Shown here piece after piece: positions 12,277 through 26,080 of a DNA stretch of 64,000 nucleotides (positions are counted from its first letter, which is position 1; each line of letters begins with the position of its first letter). The position numbers and the translations under genes were made by a program. This stretch comes from Chaetorhynchus papuensis. Its lineage: Eukaryota; Chordata; Aves; Passeriformes; Rhipiduridae. The notes under the pieces are model-generated. The model saw nothing but the letters and a program-made list of their open reading frames with translations. It was not told the origin of the DNA and did not search any database. The stretch covers positions 435,613 to 499,612 of the forward strand of contig VWYX01000275.1 of NCBI GenBank assembly GCA_013396525.1, in the 5' to 3' direction.

Positions 12277-12321
<45 letters not shown>
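12248..12321. repeat. Compound microsatellite (ATAACA)n-(AAT)n
   Basis: About 74 bp of ATAACA-type hexamer units run directly into an uninterrupted (AAT)n array. The ORFs crossing it (poly-Asn on plus, poly-Ile and poly-Leu on minus) are artefacts of the repeat. Confidence 0.97.
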
Positions 12322-12323
<2 letters not shown>

Positions 12324-15300
12324 CACTGTGATTGACATCAGGTTCAGAAAATGCAACATGGTTTGGGTTTTTTTGGTAAGGTGCATCATACATCCTAGAC
12401 TCAGAACATTGGAATCCCTGGAGACTTTCATTCAGACCCTGGTAGAAGAGCCTTACATTTTGCCTGCTTTAGAAAATTCAACACAAGTGGCTCTTGAGGC
12501 TTTGCTTGGATAATACCTTATCAAACAGAAACTCCCAGCTGCTCGCATGGGCGGATGTTTACAGATGCAGTTGGATAAGGAAGTCAGTAGTGTTATGCTG
12601 GTGACAGTATTGGCTTCCTGAAATGAGGGACGCTATTCTCCCAAAGGAGAAGAACTTGGGAACCTCTGGTAGATACAAACCTCAGATTTTTGAGCTGACC
12701 TTCACCTACTGATACTGGACCACAGCAGTTCTTGGCTGAAAGGTCCAGCTGTGGTGTGAGAGAGGAAGAACTTCCACCACAGGTAGGGTGTCTGTATCCT
12801 GAGTGCCCAAAACTTTTGGAAAGCAAAACTCCAGGACTTTATACCCGCTGGTCCCCTGGCTCAGACCTGGAAAAAGAGGTATAAACTTGCCCTTCCATGG
12901 GTGTTTTTTTACCTTTTCTTTATAATGATTTCCACAGTTTTCCTAAAGCAGAGTCAGCAGCGGAAGGGATGGTAGACTTGCTTTCTTCTCAGGTCTGCTC
13001 CTTGCCCTGCTTAGCCTCTCCCTCTCTCTCTCCAAACACTTCTAACCTATCTCCCATGTGAAGACCCAGAACCACCTGGTGCAGCAGTGTGGTGTCAAAC
13101 ACTGTCATCCTGCTGCCACAATACAGCTCACACTTTATGTGAGTGGCTGCAGAGAAGCAGGGAACAACTCCACAGCATTGCCGAGACTTCAGCTGATTTA
13201 TTTCATTTCTGACTACTTTGGTTTTTATGTTATATACAGTTTTTCTCTCTCTCCCACTCCTTTTTCCTCCAAATACAGCCCCTCCACTTCCCCCCACCTC
13301 CCACCCCAGCCCACTTTATAACTTATTTTATTCATTTTAAAGAAGGTTCAGTAGTTCATGGCAAATGTCAAAAAATATGTTTCTTTGCTGGGCAGGCCCG
13401 ATTTAGTTAGAAACCACTCTCAGTTAACTAAAAACCTGAGGCCTTTGAGAACCTTCTAATAGCAAGAGTAGCTTAGGTTTGCAATTTTAACACTTAGCCA
13501 GTGTTGGATGAGTTTGCATCTTCAACATAAGAATACATAACACAAGAATGCAAACAGACCTCTGACAAACAGAGCTTTTTCTTTTAAGCAGGCTGATATG
13601 AATTTTGTGGGAGTACAATGATGAGGTGAAATTTTGTGTATCTTGGGGACAGAGATTGTAAGTTTGGATAAAAGTAACTTCTTACCAGTATGTTTTGCAC
13701 AAGGAATAAAAATGACAGTCCAGAAGCATTATTATTTGTATTCTTTGAGGAACTTGTTTGTTTTCTCTGATTGTATGTTATTATCTGATCTCAGCAATTA
13801 AGGCCTCTCTAGTGGGATTTTAAGAAAATAACCAAGATTTATTGGGTGCTACAGAAGAAAAATATTTTTAAAGTTGTCAAACACTTCCTGCTATAAGACT
13901 GTAAAGTGTTGAATATCTGCCTTAGGCAGATTTATTGATTTATTTAAACTCACTGTTCCCTAGACATCTGCTTTGGTCACTCAATTATAGAGAAGATGCT
14001 GGGCAAGGTGGACCTTTGGTCTGACCTCACAGTCTTATTCTTGTTTGTTAGCTTTCCTCATATTGAATGATATGAGAGAAAATATTTGGTTCATCCATTA
14101 AAAAAAAAAGGAAAAAAACTACTTGGGCTTTTTTTTTTTTACAAATAGTCTTAATATTCCATAGCAGTGAGGCACAGACAGAATTTCCCAAGTGATTGAC
14201 TCTGTGCCTTTGCCATGACTTTTGCAGTATGTGCCCATACATATCTACTTTAAGTGCTTTTGAGATAAGCTGAGGAAGAGGTGTGGGAGTAAAGGGAAAG
14301 ATTTGGTCTTGTACAGTGAAGATTGTGAGTTAATACTGGGACAAGGAGAGTGTGACTGAACTGAAAGAAGAGCAGAGAAAAAATAAAGTAGGAAGGATTT
14401 AGGGGAAAGGACAGAAAAAGTACCTTTTATCAGGGACATGGGATGGATCCCCTTTTATTGACATGAAATATCTCTGAAACTTTGGTCCAAGATTCACTGT
14501 GTAAGACCTTCAGATACAAGTTTATTTGTGCCCTTGGTTACTGTCATTAGCAGAAGAGCACGGTGCAGGAGGTAGAGCTGGAGGTTCTGAGCCATGTGAC
14601 AAAGATATTGACAGTGCCATAAATATGGTGAAACTGCTGCTTTCTCTGCCTTTTTGAAAAACAGAGGAAATTACATGCACAAAATCTGCTAAAATAGCAT
14701 TGCTTGCAAAGTCAAGCACTCCAATTATACTGCTGTGTAATTTCATTTCAGGATTCCCATTTCTGTACATAGGATACAGTCTGCAATTAGATGATCAAGT
14801 ACAGTTTTTCTTCTACAGGGAACCTCAGTGACCACACAGAATGAAGGCGGTCAACAATGAGCAGCTGTTCAGTCTTTCCTTATCTTTCTTGATTATTCCT
14901 TATGGTACAGTGTGTAGCACTGTCCATACAATTCAATCACATATCATTTTTGCTCTGAAGATACAATTACTTACTTTTTCATAGTCTTTTGTATGGCACT
15001 GTGGAAGAGAACATCACAAACTTTTATCTTCACAATGGGTGTATTGAGAACCTGAGAAAGGAGGGTATACCAGTTTTATGTATGGGAAACTAAGAAGCAG
15101 AAATTTTGCTAACATGTTGAATCCAGGACATTTGAAGATACTAGTGGGTTTATATATGGGTTTATGTATTCCTTTTCAATAGTAAATATTATCCAGCACT
15201 TCTTACGTTCAGAGTAATGCATTGAATGATTCACGTGGCACCTGTGAGTGATAACGCAGAGCAGCAAAGCAGGTTTATGTCCCCCACACAGACGATGAGG

Positions 15301-17391
15301 AAGACAGAGTTAGGGATACCTGGGAAAGTTCACTTACAAAGGGGACCTCACATCTTTGTGTCAGGGAGGAGATCCAGCCCGCCCAAGCAGGATCCACCTA
15401 TCTGTCTGCTAAAGTAAGCTTCTGTTTCCTTCCCTTCCTCCCTCGCCTCATTCACAACACACCTTCACAGTCTGCAAAAAATGAGCCAAAGCCACATTCT
15501 CACTGACAACCCAGGCTTGAGTCGTTACTCAAGAAGATTTGTTCTGTGCAGTGGTACAGAGATCTTGTGGAAAAATAATCTGTGATCATGCAATTATTGT
15601 ATTGCAATTGATCTACATGATGGGGCTAAACAAAGGTTGTATAGGCAGTTGTTATTTTTGTGTCCTACCTTTTGAGCACCAGATTTTGCGGCCTTTGTAG
15701 CATTTTGTTGGTATATCATACTGTCTTTTCACAGTAGACATGGTGATTACAACAAATTCTTCTTCCTTTCATCTTCCTTTTCCCTTCATTGGCCTTCCCA
15801 CTAATATCAGGTGATCTTATTATTATTTTTTAGCTTTTCTACTTTTTGCAGATCTAGTAGAGATATTTCAATGTCCTGTAATTTATTCTGTCTCTAAATG
15901 TCAATTTTCTTGCTGCTGCTGATTTGCTTTCAGATATAATGCCTAAAGCAGGCTGTCAGCCATTCTGAAAGTATATGATTCTTCTCTTTCAATATCACAC
16001 AAGCCAAGTCTGGCTGGAAGGACAGGGGAAAACTAAATTGTTGTCATAAAAAAGAAAACATAGCACTAATATATCTTTATACTTATGTTCAGGTATCCCC
16101 TTTGTGTTATTAAGGGGACTCATGATCTTGTGTGTTTTCTCTACAGGGGATCACATTAATTTATATTTATAAGGTCTACTGTAATAGATGCTTTCCAGAA
16201 ACCTAAAAGTGAGTCCAAAAGTTCTTTGGATGCTATCAAACCAGAAATAAGCAGTGCATTGTATTATCCAGTAGCAAAACAAGACCTCGGGATTCAAAGA
16301 ATGAATTATAAAGTTGTGTGTATGAATTAGAGATTGATCCTGCCACCCTTGTGGAGCTCCGATGATTTCAGTGCCAGGGAGCATTGTCATCAAGCGTTGT
16401 TGAAAACTTGGCTCTCCCTGAGACAGAGAGGCACCAGGGGATCAGGGGTGTGGATATATTTTTCTACACTCAAGTATGTAAGTCTTCAGATACAAATTAT
16501 TTGCTGTAACTCACCGGGTTGCCAGACCGAGCCAGTGCCCTGTGAAAGTTATTGTTGGTCCCTGTGTGGGTGTGGTTGCCCATCCCAACAGCTCCGTAAT
16601 GAAACTTGGTGGAGTAAAAGCAGTTTAAACTAAGCTTTGTTGCCTTCTAATTGTGGAGGGTTGAAATTCATGTTGTTCTAGCTTGGCTGGGGGGCTTTCA
16701 TGCCCAAAAGCACTTCTGAGTTTGCACTTTGACATTCATAAATATCTTTTCACTTCAGAAAATATGTTTTGCGGTTTTTTAAATTTAGAATTTAACCTTC
16801 TTCACCTATCACTCTGAATTATGCATGTGTGATTTTAAAGGTGTCTCAGTGTTCCATGCTACACTGACATCGTGGATGGAGACACTTTAAAAATATGTTT
16901 CAGTCAGTTTGTCCACCTATCTCTCTGTCTTGGGGGTGCTTGATATCCTCTTGGATTTTGCTGACTGTCTTTTCAAGCAAAACAATGGGTTATAGAAAAA
17001 GCTTTCAAACTCTGCATCCAGGTTCTTCTTAAAGAAGCAAAGACCCTTTTTGTACACGTGTGTGTATATACAAATAAATATATGTTAAAGATAATAGGAA
17101 AATATAACAGAATAAGTACATTAAATGGTATAGAAAACCTGGCTTATGATCAGCTTTCTTCTGCCAATGGGTTCCTGTGGTTTAGACTTTTCCCTTCAGT
17201 TTTCTTTTAGCCTAGCAATGCAGTGATTCCTTCTTTTGTAGCAATCTGTCCACAGTCCAGTCTGAGACATAAGGAAATTCTTTTCATCACCTGAGGGTCT
17301 TGTCTGAGCATCATTTCCTTCCTCTACCAGGGTGCTGCTTCTCCCCAGGAGCTGCACAGGCGTAATCAATTGAGGCTTTTCTCTCTCTCAG
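12322..17391. other. Non-coding tract
   Basis: No gene or repeat family was recognised over about 5 kb. The sequence is mostly AT-rich, with short A/T homopolymers (for example near 14100-14140). Short ORFs look like chance openings. Confidence 0.45.
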
Positions 17392-17470
17392 GAACTGTGC
17401 ATCTACCAGGAGGCAAAGCTGGACTTCTCGCTTTTGCCTCCTCCCACTTGTCAAGTGCTGTCATATAATG
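17392..17470 (+). other. Candidate exon B (plus strand), unconfirmed
   Basis: A strong polypyrimidine acceptor (gaggcttttctctctctcag) ends at 17391 and an ATG|GTAAGA donor starts at 17471. The 79-nt interval is more GC-rich than its flanks. Two frames are open: frame 1 begins ELCIYQEAKLDF, and frame 2 begins NCASTRRQSW and ends CCHIM. Frame 2 is the one compatible with joining to 7179-7324, and it leaves phase 0 at the donor. Neither peptide is recognised. The splice signals are better than average for pseudo-exons, but the ambiguity of frame argues for caution. It may be a non-coding RNA exon. Confidence 0.2.
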
Positions 17471-20079
17471 GTAAGAGGAGTTGGGTCTGAAACAAGAAAT
17501 TTGAAATCTGAGTTCTAAAAACAGTTACAGTCTTGATGAGGGGCTCTATACTTTATTTAGTTCACTTGTAATTGGTTTTAATTTGTCGCATCTTTTTTTA
17601 AAACGTGTGATTTGAATCTGAATGTGGTTCACATTAGTTTTTGATTATAAAAATAAATAATATCAGATTCAGTAGATTCAGCAGTTTCTTTGAGAATGGT
17701 GCTTCCTCAGCCCTCCAAACAGTGGCTTTTTCCAGGCTGGAGCTAAAACTGGGAGGCCACCACCTGGAGGATGAGAGGCATCTTCAGTACTGAGAATACA
17801 CAGCAGCAGGATTTAAGAAAATAGGCAACTCTTCTCTGGGGTGGCAGCAAATAATCTTGCCCTTGATAGACAGAGCTGTGGGCCAGGACTAAATGAACAA
17901 GGACTAGTTGCATATTTTTAGCTAAATACTTTAAGATCTCCTCAATATTTATGATCAGCATCTGAAAAAAACCCCTTATATAGGAGGATTAGATTTCTGT
18001 TCCAACTATTTCTGCATTTTCCTTCCCTCGTCCCCCTGTTTTTTGATTGCTAGATGGAGCATCAGCCTCATAAGTTTTTTCTAGGACCCAGATTAACCTG
18101 CTGGAGTTGAATAGATCTTTTTCCATAAGTATGTTAGATTTAGTAAAAGTGTAGATCACAAACTGTGGGGCTAAGTAATTAGGGTTTTGTCATGTGTTTT
18201 GGGGGTTCAGGAGACATTTCAAAGTCAAATTATCCACTAGGTAGTTAATAAAAGTCCTTATCATGGCTTAAAAGAAGGCCTAATATAAAAACTCCAGAAA
18301 TAAAGCTTCCAAAGAACATATGGTCCATCTTTTGAAGCTAATGAGATACCATCTTATTTTTGTATTAAGAAAAGTGAGCAATTTCAAGTAAAACACATTA
18401 CAAAAATATTTACCTAGCATTTATTTACCTAGCTGAGCAATTTTGAAGGCAGCTTCAAAACAGTATATGCTTGTTAAATGCTGTGTTATCATGTGTTGTC
18501 AAAGCAGCTTTTTTTCTTGAATTCTTTCGTTGCGGAGTCTTTCTTTTTTAAATGCACCTCCTTAACATTTTTTGTTATTATTTTTTTTAGAATACAAAAA
18601 AAAGTTATTGACCAGCAAACTCTCAGAAAATCCTTTTTCTGGCCTCTTAATTTGTTTCTGCAGTTTGACATTGGCTCCCATTTGTAGGCAGAAACCCTTG
18701 GCTATCAGCCTGTAGATGATGCTCACATCTACAATCAGATATTTAAGTTTTACTCTATCAAATAAGAATGTGCTAATGGTACTGACTCATTTCTGGGTCT
18801 GCATACAATCAAAATGTGGGGAGCAAATTTGGAAGTGACTTAATGGCGTTTCTTTTCCACATGTCTGGAACCCATGAGTCAGTACTCCAACACATACATT
18901 TTACTGTTCAACTGGAATATGCTACAGTTATTTTTTTATATTAACGATATGGTTTTTCATTCTATAGAATTTTTCATCCAAAGATCTCATGTAGGTTTAC
19001 CAGTTAAGTGAGTAACTCATTCCTGATGGATCTTGAGAGTCTCCTCGATCTTAATACACCATTGGTTTCAGCCTGAATTAGACATTTAGCCTTTGATTCA
19101 GATGAACATTCAGATTGGGAAAGGTTCTTAAAATGACGTCCATACTTAGAGGATTTCCTAAAGTGGGTTGGGACTTATGTACTTGGTTGTTTTCCTTGTG
19201 AGCCAAAAAGCAGAATTCGGTCCCTGGCATCACACTGGCTCCTGGAGATAACTGTTCCAGGGAGACTCAATGTCATGATTCAATTTAAGTATGTTAGATC
19301 CTGGTGGGGAAAAAAAATAACAAACCACCATCAACCAGCCATCGGTTTGAAGCCCTTGTTCTGTAATTCTTTGCTGTGCTGTGTGATTAAGTGAAGGTGT
19401 AGCTGACTGTGCACACAGGACCTTTTGAGAATGGGTAGGTACAGCATCAGAGCAAGATGCCTCAGCTGTCATCTTCCAGCACTGTGAGGGGCAGAGAGGG
19501 GGAAGCAGAGCACTTTCTTGTGCAGGACAGCAGCTCCTGACACTAGTGGGATTTGTCTCATGAGGCTGGGGATCAGTTTTTTGGGAAGGAGTCTACAGCT
19601 GCTAAATGCCATGAAAACAGCGTGGTGCAAAAGGGAAGGAAAAAATTGCCAAAAAGGTCAGAAATAGAAATGAAGAAAAAGCATCATCCCATCCTAGGAT
19701 GGAATATTCTACAGTGATTCTCAAACGATGAGTTTAATGGCATTTGACTGTCTGCAGGTTGGGTTGCGGCGCTCCCTGTTGTCAGGCAGCGGGGTGGGGG
19801 CTTCGCCATTTCTGATTAACTAAAAAAAGATGTGTGTGCTTTGGAGGTGTGTGGGTGAGGCAGTGCAAATGTCAAGTTCAGTACTGGTTATAAACAGTCT
19901 TTTTAAACAGCAGCACATTTTCATTCAGATCTTTTTAGGTTGTGAAGAATACTGTATCTGTAGCACATATTTAAATTTTAAAAAAAAAAATCTTCCTGGC
20001 AGCAATCTCCTCGTATCTAGTGCAACATTCTCACTCTGTCTCTCTCTCATCCTCATCTGTTGAAAGAGTAAAACTTCTG
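17471..20079. other. Non-coding tract
   Basis: No gene was recognised. Two near-identical short segments (ATTTACCTAGC) are repeated about 14 bp apart near 18408-18433. Nothing else stands out except ordinary short homopolymers. Confidence 0.45.
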
Positions 20080-20340
20080 AGGTAGGTCTTCAGAAATAGC
20101 AGCAGTAGCCAGCGCAAATGTGCAGTAATTGATTTGCTGCTGCTGTTGTTTGTGATTGAAGCAGGAAAACCTTCCCCAGCAAAACCACGTGGTGCAGACG
20201 AGCTCCTGCACTGTTGTTCAAACAGTGATTTTCTAACGCGGCTAATGGCAAACGATACAATGAAAAATAGTCTCTTCTGCTTTATCCCTTGTTTCCACTA
20301 AAATGTATCCTCAGCCATGCATATGCAGGCTATAATGTAG
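20080..20340. promoter_or_regulatory. Possible conserved element with a POU palindrome
   Basis: The block contains AGTAATTGATTTG, repeated GCTGCTG, and ATGCATATGCA at 20317-20327. The last matches 11 of 12 bases of the MORE palindrome (ATGCATATGCAT) bound by POU-domain dimers. CpGs are retained relative to the flanks. The regulatory role is inferred only from motif content. Confidence 0.2.
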
Positions 20341-20479
20341 CATATTTAATCTTCCACTTCATCTCTGCAGCTTCTCTCTCAATACCAAAATAGCAAGGAC
20401 TGGAGTAGCTACTCTTTCAAACAGCACTTACTGTTCTGAGACAGGTTTTTTTGTTGTTTTTAGAGTTTTCTGTTTTTAA

Positions 20480-20860
20480 TCTGAGCTAAGTTTGAACAAC
20501 TGTAATGGTGGGAAAATCTATCCAGGGTTCATTCTTTTTTACCACGGAATTGGCAAACCAGGAAGAATAGACTTTGTCATGTGCAAATATAGTGACCATA
20601 AATGGTGCTGGAGGCTTTCTCCATTGTCCTGTGACTTTGCCACGAGAGAAAGCGCGCGCAAGAAAGAAAGACACGTTTGATAGAGTTGTGAAGAACGCCT
20701 GAATGGCTATTGGGTGTTGGGCATTGTCTGGCGCTGACCTCAATTCGGTACAGTAGAGACCCTTGAAAGCACTGTCTGAAGTCACAATACCACTATTCTC
20801 CTCCGCTCCCCAAAAGGGATTAGTTAAAAGGGTGACGTTCCGTGCAGAGAGTTCCAAGTA
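20480..20860. promoter_or_regulatory. CpG-retaining block, possible conserved non-coding element
   Basis: This interval is notably richer in CpG (for example GCGCGC at about 20652) than neighbouring DNA. It carries one of the longer ORFs of the window (minus, 20486-20857, 123 aa). That ORF shows no recognisable domain, so I favour a non-coding conserved element over a gene. Confidence 0.2.
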
Positions 20861-23800
20861 TTCCCTGAAACAAAGGGCCCTGAAATGTTTTTGAAGTTAT
20901 TTTTAATTGAGTTGAACTAATTTAATAAAGGTCCCAAGAAGGAGGGGGGAAGAAAAAAAAAATAAAGGAATGTGATTGTTTTATGATTCCTCGCAGATGG
21001 AATGGACATTTATAGCATACTTCTTCTTTAGTCTTCCAGAGAACAGTAGCCCCATTTACAGCTACTGTTAGCAATTTAAAACTGCTCCAAAATGAAGTCT
21101 TTCAAGAAGTTGACAGCTTATAAATAAATCTGTCTGATAAAATTGAACATAAACTGCATCTGTGGTTAGTTTGCCAAAATTAATTCTACATTTAATTAGA
21201 GATAGCAGTCAAACATATTTAATAAAAAACAGTCTTGGAGAGTAAATCAAATGAAGTCAGATTTTAGCAGATGCTTTGCTTTTCTCCCTGTTTTTTTCTT
21301 TCCTTTTCTTTTCTTTTTTTCTTTCCTCCCAAGGAGTGATGAAGTGACCTCACCTCTATGATCCTCAGATATTTAGAAGGGCAGGCTGAGGGGAGGCCTG
21401 GGCAGCTCATGAGATTATGTAGGAGAAGCCATGAATGACTGGCCTCAGACAAAGGGGGGTAATTATTTGCTGCAATTTTTACTGATTTCTATAATTAGGA
21501 TTTTCAGCAATGCCGCTGTGTTTGCTGTAAACGTTGAAATGAATTAATATACTAATTATTAACCAAACATCAAATTTTGGATTTGGTCTGGCCTTATACC
21601 CTCTGCAGTTCTAAAGTTCAGGTGTTGGCATAGGTAAGATGGAAGTTAGGCTGTGCTGTGATTATTAATAACTGGAATTGTGAATGAAGTTTTATTGTTA
21701 CATCTTGAAATTGACAAGCCAGTTTCCCGCATGCAAAATTTATATTCACTACTTCACATTCTTTTTCATGTGCAGCTCATTCATGTCTCTTCAAAAATAT
21801 GACTTGATGGACTCCTTTAGCTGGTGTAAATAGGTACAGCTCCTACTGAGGGGAGTCTGTCTCTTGGCAACAATCAAATAAAATAATTCAGTGTCCCAAT
21901 TCACCAAATAAAGTTAGTTGAGCAGTATGAAAAACATTTGATCCATTCCATTTTAAAATTAAGTGGAACATTTTTCTTTTCCAACCCTCCCTCTCAAAGC
22001 AGCTATCTGTCTACCACCGAAAACAAACCAAACTTTATTTAAAGCCCAGATCTTGTATGGGAGATTTTAGCCCACGCTGTGAAGACATTCAAAACTTGTT
22101 AAGGCTACTAGAGAAATCCTGTCTGCTTGGCTTTTTTTTTTTTATGGTGCAGAACATGACATGATTTCTAGACATAAGTTTGACTGCATGAGCTGATAAT
22201 AGCTTATCTTTCTTTGAAGAGTTTTGGTTGCTTTTGTATATTAAAGTATATCAATATTGTAGGAACTCACCGTTTCCCATGTGGAAGGTATTGGTTAACC
22301 TTAACTGCAGCAATTTTTATTCTCCTTATTTTTTTTGCTTTGTATTTTTTTAATGTAGCCATTATTTTCAGAACAATTTAGAGTTTGTAGAAATATTAAA
22401 AATAAATAAAAAACTATACAGGAAACCTTGATAGGTAGTGTAAATTAGATATCCCTGGAGGTTACAGTTAAAATCTTATTTGGTTAACCTTGTTAAAGTT
22501 CTACTGTTACCAAAACCCCAAATGACCGAAGTTATAAGTAGGAGCCCCTAACTGAGAAATGTGGAGCATTTTTCAGTATACTTTTTTGTTAATGTGCTGT
22601 TATGGCAGCACAGCAGCTTGCAGACTGAAATAAATATTTGTTTCTTCTTTGAAATGTAGCAGAAAGGGATCTCTTTGCTTTCCTTTTGACCCTTAAATTA
22701 TGAATGGCAATGTTCAGCAGGGACTGGTTTTTAATCCCATTTATGAGGTTATCATGCAAGCACACATACGTACATCTCATTTTAAGGAGGCTGCAACTTG
22801 CAAGTCTAACAAATGGCAGTGCACCCAGAGTCTTAAAATAAACCACAGCAGGGTAGACTTGAACTTTCTAGGAATTGTGGCTGAAATTTCCAGTGTTGCC
22901 TATGGAATTTGAAATCTCTGGCGTTTTTTAAACTGCTTGGGCATTTTAGATATAAAATTCCGCAGGCAGCTCTGAAATACTCCACTGTCCTTATTCAAGC
23001 AGTGAAGAACTGTTTTCTAATTCCCAAAGCACTTGATGTTAGCTAGGTCCTCAATCCACAGAGTGTGTTAAATCTTGTCTTGATTTAAATATTGGATTTG
23101 ACCTTGCTGACAACTGTTTATGGCATATGTGTAGTTATTTTGGAGAGCACTCCTTGGGTAAGACAGTTGACTTGAGCATGACTTCATCTGCTTAATTATG
23201 CTGAAACAAAAGTGCTTTGCTGAATCAGAGGCTCCAACACTCCTGGTTTTTGAGGAGTCCTTAGAGGAGTTTTAGGAATGATGTGTGTGCAGATGCTCAT
23301 TACCTGCAACACACGTTCATACTGATACTGGTCTTTTCAGAACAACTGAATCTCTAAGACCTAATATATTTCTTTGAATATAGCCTAGTGATGATATACA
23401 TCATTCTTCTCTTTAGCCTTTGTAATTACTTATTCAAATATTTCTACTTACCCACATTTTAAAGTTTTCAAAGGCTTATCTTTTTAATGTGATGTTCAAA
23501 AGTACTGTGTGAAGGTCATTAAGACTTAAAATTGCCATTTTGAAGCCAAGCTAGAGATTTTACTCTTCACTTAACACAGAGTTACGATTTGAATTCGGAA
23601 GGAAAAAATTACTGCTTACATAAAGACGTTTTTAAAAGTAGAGCACCTCCTTACAGAAATTAGCTCTTGCTTTTTATTGCATATCTGTGCTTGAATCTGG
23701 TGTGGATTTCAGAAGCAATAGCATGCTTTGATGTTTTATTAAATATTTTTTGAAGGTGGGACTTTCTGAGAATTAAGCATTCATGTTGTATTTCGTGTAC

Positions 23801-23988
23801 CAAGAACGTGATCATTTCTTTCCTGTTACCAGTACTCAAGGCATCTAATATGGAACAGTTTTTCCAATTTTGATAGCTTACTTTTAACACTCAATGTGTA
23901 ATATCTGTTTTCCGAAGGGATTAGCTTAATGTAGGTAAAAGGTAAGGAGTTTTTTTATGTAAAAGAAAGCAAGGATGCGCTTTCATTT
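20861..23988. other. Non-coding tract
   Basis: No gene was recognised. TAAT-containing AT-rich patches (20880-21240, 21530-21580) could be homeodomain-rich regulatory DNA. A splice-bounded 32-nt minus segment near 21345-21385 is judged to be a pseudo-exon. Confidence 0.4.
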
Positions 23989-24001
23989 CCCCCCCCCCCC
24001 C
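23989..24001. repeat. Homopolymer C13
   Basis: There are thirteen consecutive C residues. Such runs are rare in otherwise AT-rich DNA and are prone to sequencing-length error. Confidence 0.95.
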
Positions 24002-25719
24002 AAATGAGCAAGTCCATCCTATGGTGAAGAACTCTTTCTGCATGGGTTGCAGTTGTAGACAGAAAGAAAAATCATAAAGTTTGTCATTGCTCTGCAATAG
24101 AGTAGGCATCCCTCAAAATCTTCTGGTCCTCTGTCATTAGAACATGACTGAAAATTTCATGAGGGTTTGGTTTATGTTTTGGTTTCTTTATTTGTTTTTA
24201 AAATAATTTGGTACTAGTTAATCACATCCAGTATAGGAATAATATAGATCACTTCTGCTTTCCAATGTGAGAAGAGGGGTGAGGATCATTAACAGCCACT
24301 TTCCCACCCTGTACTTGTAGGACTTTTGGAAGACTTGTTCCACTACTCTATCTCCTTCATCTGCTTCATTCTCTGTTTCTATGCAGTGGGAACAACTGTT
24401 GGGTATCTGCAAGTAAAGAGATTTTGTGGCTGTTCCCCTTTTATTTCTGTGGTTGAAACAAAACAAGAGGAGGTTCTTCGTTATGCTGTTCATGTTGGGC
24501 ACAGCTTGGAGTAGCAGTAAGAACCTGATGGCAAACAAAATGTGAATGAAAGCAGGAGAGGTTATCACTCTGCTTAGAGCCTGGTTTGGATATTTTGATA
24601 ATAGTCTGAATGGAGTCAGTGAAATCATTTTAGGAGGCAAATGATCCTGAGCTGGAAAATAAAGACCTCTACTTTGCCAAGCTTTTCAGGAAGCTGCAAT
24701 TCAAGAAAATGTGCCTGCAGGTGCAATAGAACTTGAACCTGATTGCTGTATCATTCTCTCCAGAAAACTGGCTTTGAGTATTTCTTTATAGCTTTCCTTC
24801 CTGATTGGCATAATCTAAAAAAAGTTGCCAAAAGCCTAAGAGAAGGTTTTGGTGAAGAAAAAAAGAGGAAAACATGTGCTCATGCTGTTCTAGCCACCCC
24901 ACCAATCTTTATCACACTGTAAGCACTTCTAACTTAAAAAAGGAAAAGGTTGAGGATGTTTAGGTGAAAAAGAAGATGATTGGGTGAAGATACACATGGA
25001 GCCATCTCTAAAGGATTTTTATATCCTCTTTCTCTCTGTCATCTCTGAGACTACAAAGATGATTCAAAATTGGAAGAGGGAGTAAAAAGGTCTTGAAAGT
25101 TTTACAGCTTTTTGTATGAGATTTTTGGTTGCTTTTAGAATTGCTGTAACACTGCTGTTCCTGTATGAGGGACTTGCAAAAACAAGCAAGAGTATTCCTC
25201 TGTAGCCCTTTTTGAGGGACCACGGTGTTTACCCCATCTGGTGAATTTTGCCTAGCTTAGATGAAAGGGGAGGCAAAGAAGCTGTGCCTACAGAGCTCTC
25301 CATGCTCTGTCTTACCATCATTATAGACAGGTCACTAGTGGCAAGTACTCCCAGTATATTATTGCCTAATGTCTCTAATTCAAACAAGACTATGTCACAG
25401 AAATTAGTTAAGAGGATGATTTCAAATCTGTGTAAAGCCGGAGTTTTGGTTTAGATAAGAGGCCAACATTGCTGCAAACACAGAACTGGTTTGTAGCTTA
25501 AAACGCAAAATTTTTGACTTAGACTAACTTCTGGTTTTCAGGGCTAACAATTATAATTAAAATCCTGCTCTTTCAGGAAGTGCTTTAATGAGAGGAGTAT
25601 TTTTTTTTTTTTTGTCTATAGCACTATTGGAAAATGAGCCTGTCCTTGTCTTGGATATTGTTCACACTTGGTAGGCTAATAAGGGGGGTTCATATTGAGG
25701 GATCTTAGTGTAAACCCCT
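24002..25719. other. Non-coding tract
   Basis: No gene was recognised. The 140-aa minus ORF at 24218-24640 has no identifiable motif. A T-rich run lies at about 25600-25613. Confidence 0.45.
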
Positions 25720-25783
25720 GATTTGGGGTTTGGATCTAGATGATCTTTAAGGTCTCTTCCAACCCAGATGATTTTATGATTCA
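25720..25783 (+). mobile_element. CR1 LINE 3' end fragment
   Basis: The sequence matches the diagnostic CR1 tail: a GGATCTAGATGATCTTTAAGG-like block, CTCTTCCAACCCAGATGATT, and the terminal ATTTTATGATTC unit. Only the last 60-70 bp are preserved, as expected for a strongly 5'-truncated or decayed insertion, sense on plus. Confidence 0.8.
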
Positions 25784-26080
25784 TTTATTTAATTTTGTGT
25801 AATTCTGTGGGCAGGGTAAGAGTTTTTAGCAGTTTCATTTAAAAAATGTGTCTCTCTGCATAGGACATGTAAAATGTCATGTGTACTACTGGGCTTGAGC
25901 TGTCTTACAAGTCATCAGAGATGCCTCTGAAAAAAAAACCCCAGCCAGCAACCACTTCATCAAGCTGCAGAAATGTTATTTTGTATTGCAGCTTCACTTC
26001 TCTTGTGTTTAGGTGACGAGAGCCTGAGCCTAAGCAGCAGAGAAAGCACCAGTTCCAATGCAAATGTCCACAACCAAAAT

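Noticed and set aside
12178..12513. Poly-Asn, poly-Ile and poly-Leu proteins
   Set aside because: They are translations of an AAT/ATAACA microsatellite.
24218..24640. 140-aa minus ORF
   Set aside because: It has no recognisable domain or splice context, its length is within chance expectation for 64 kb in six frames, and its composition is ordinary.
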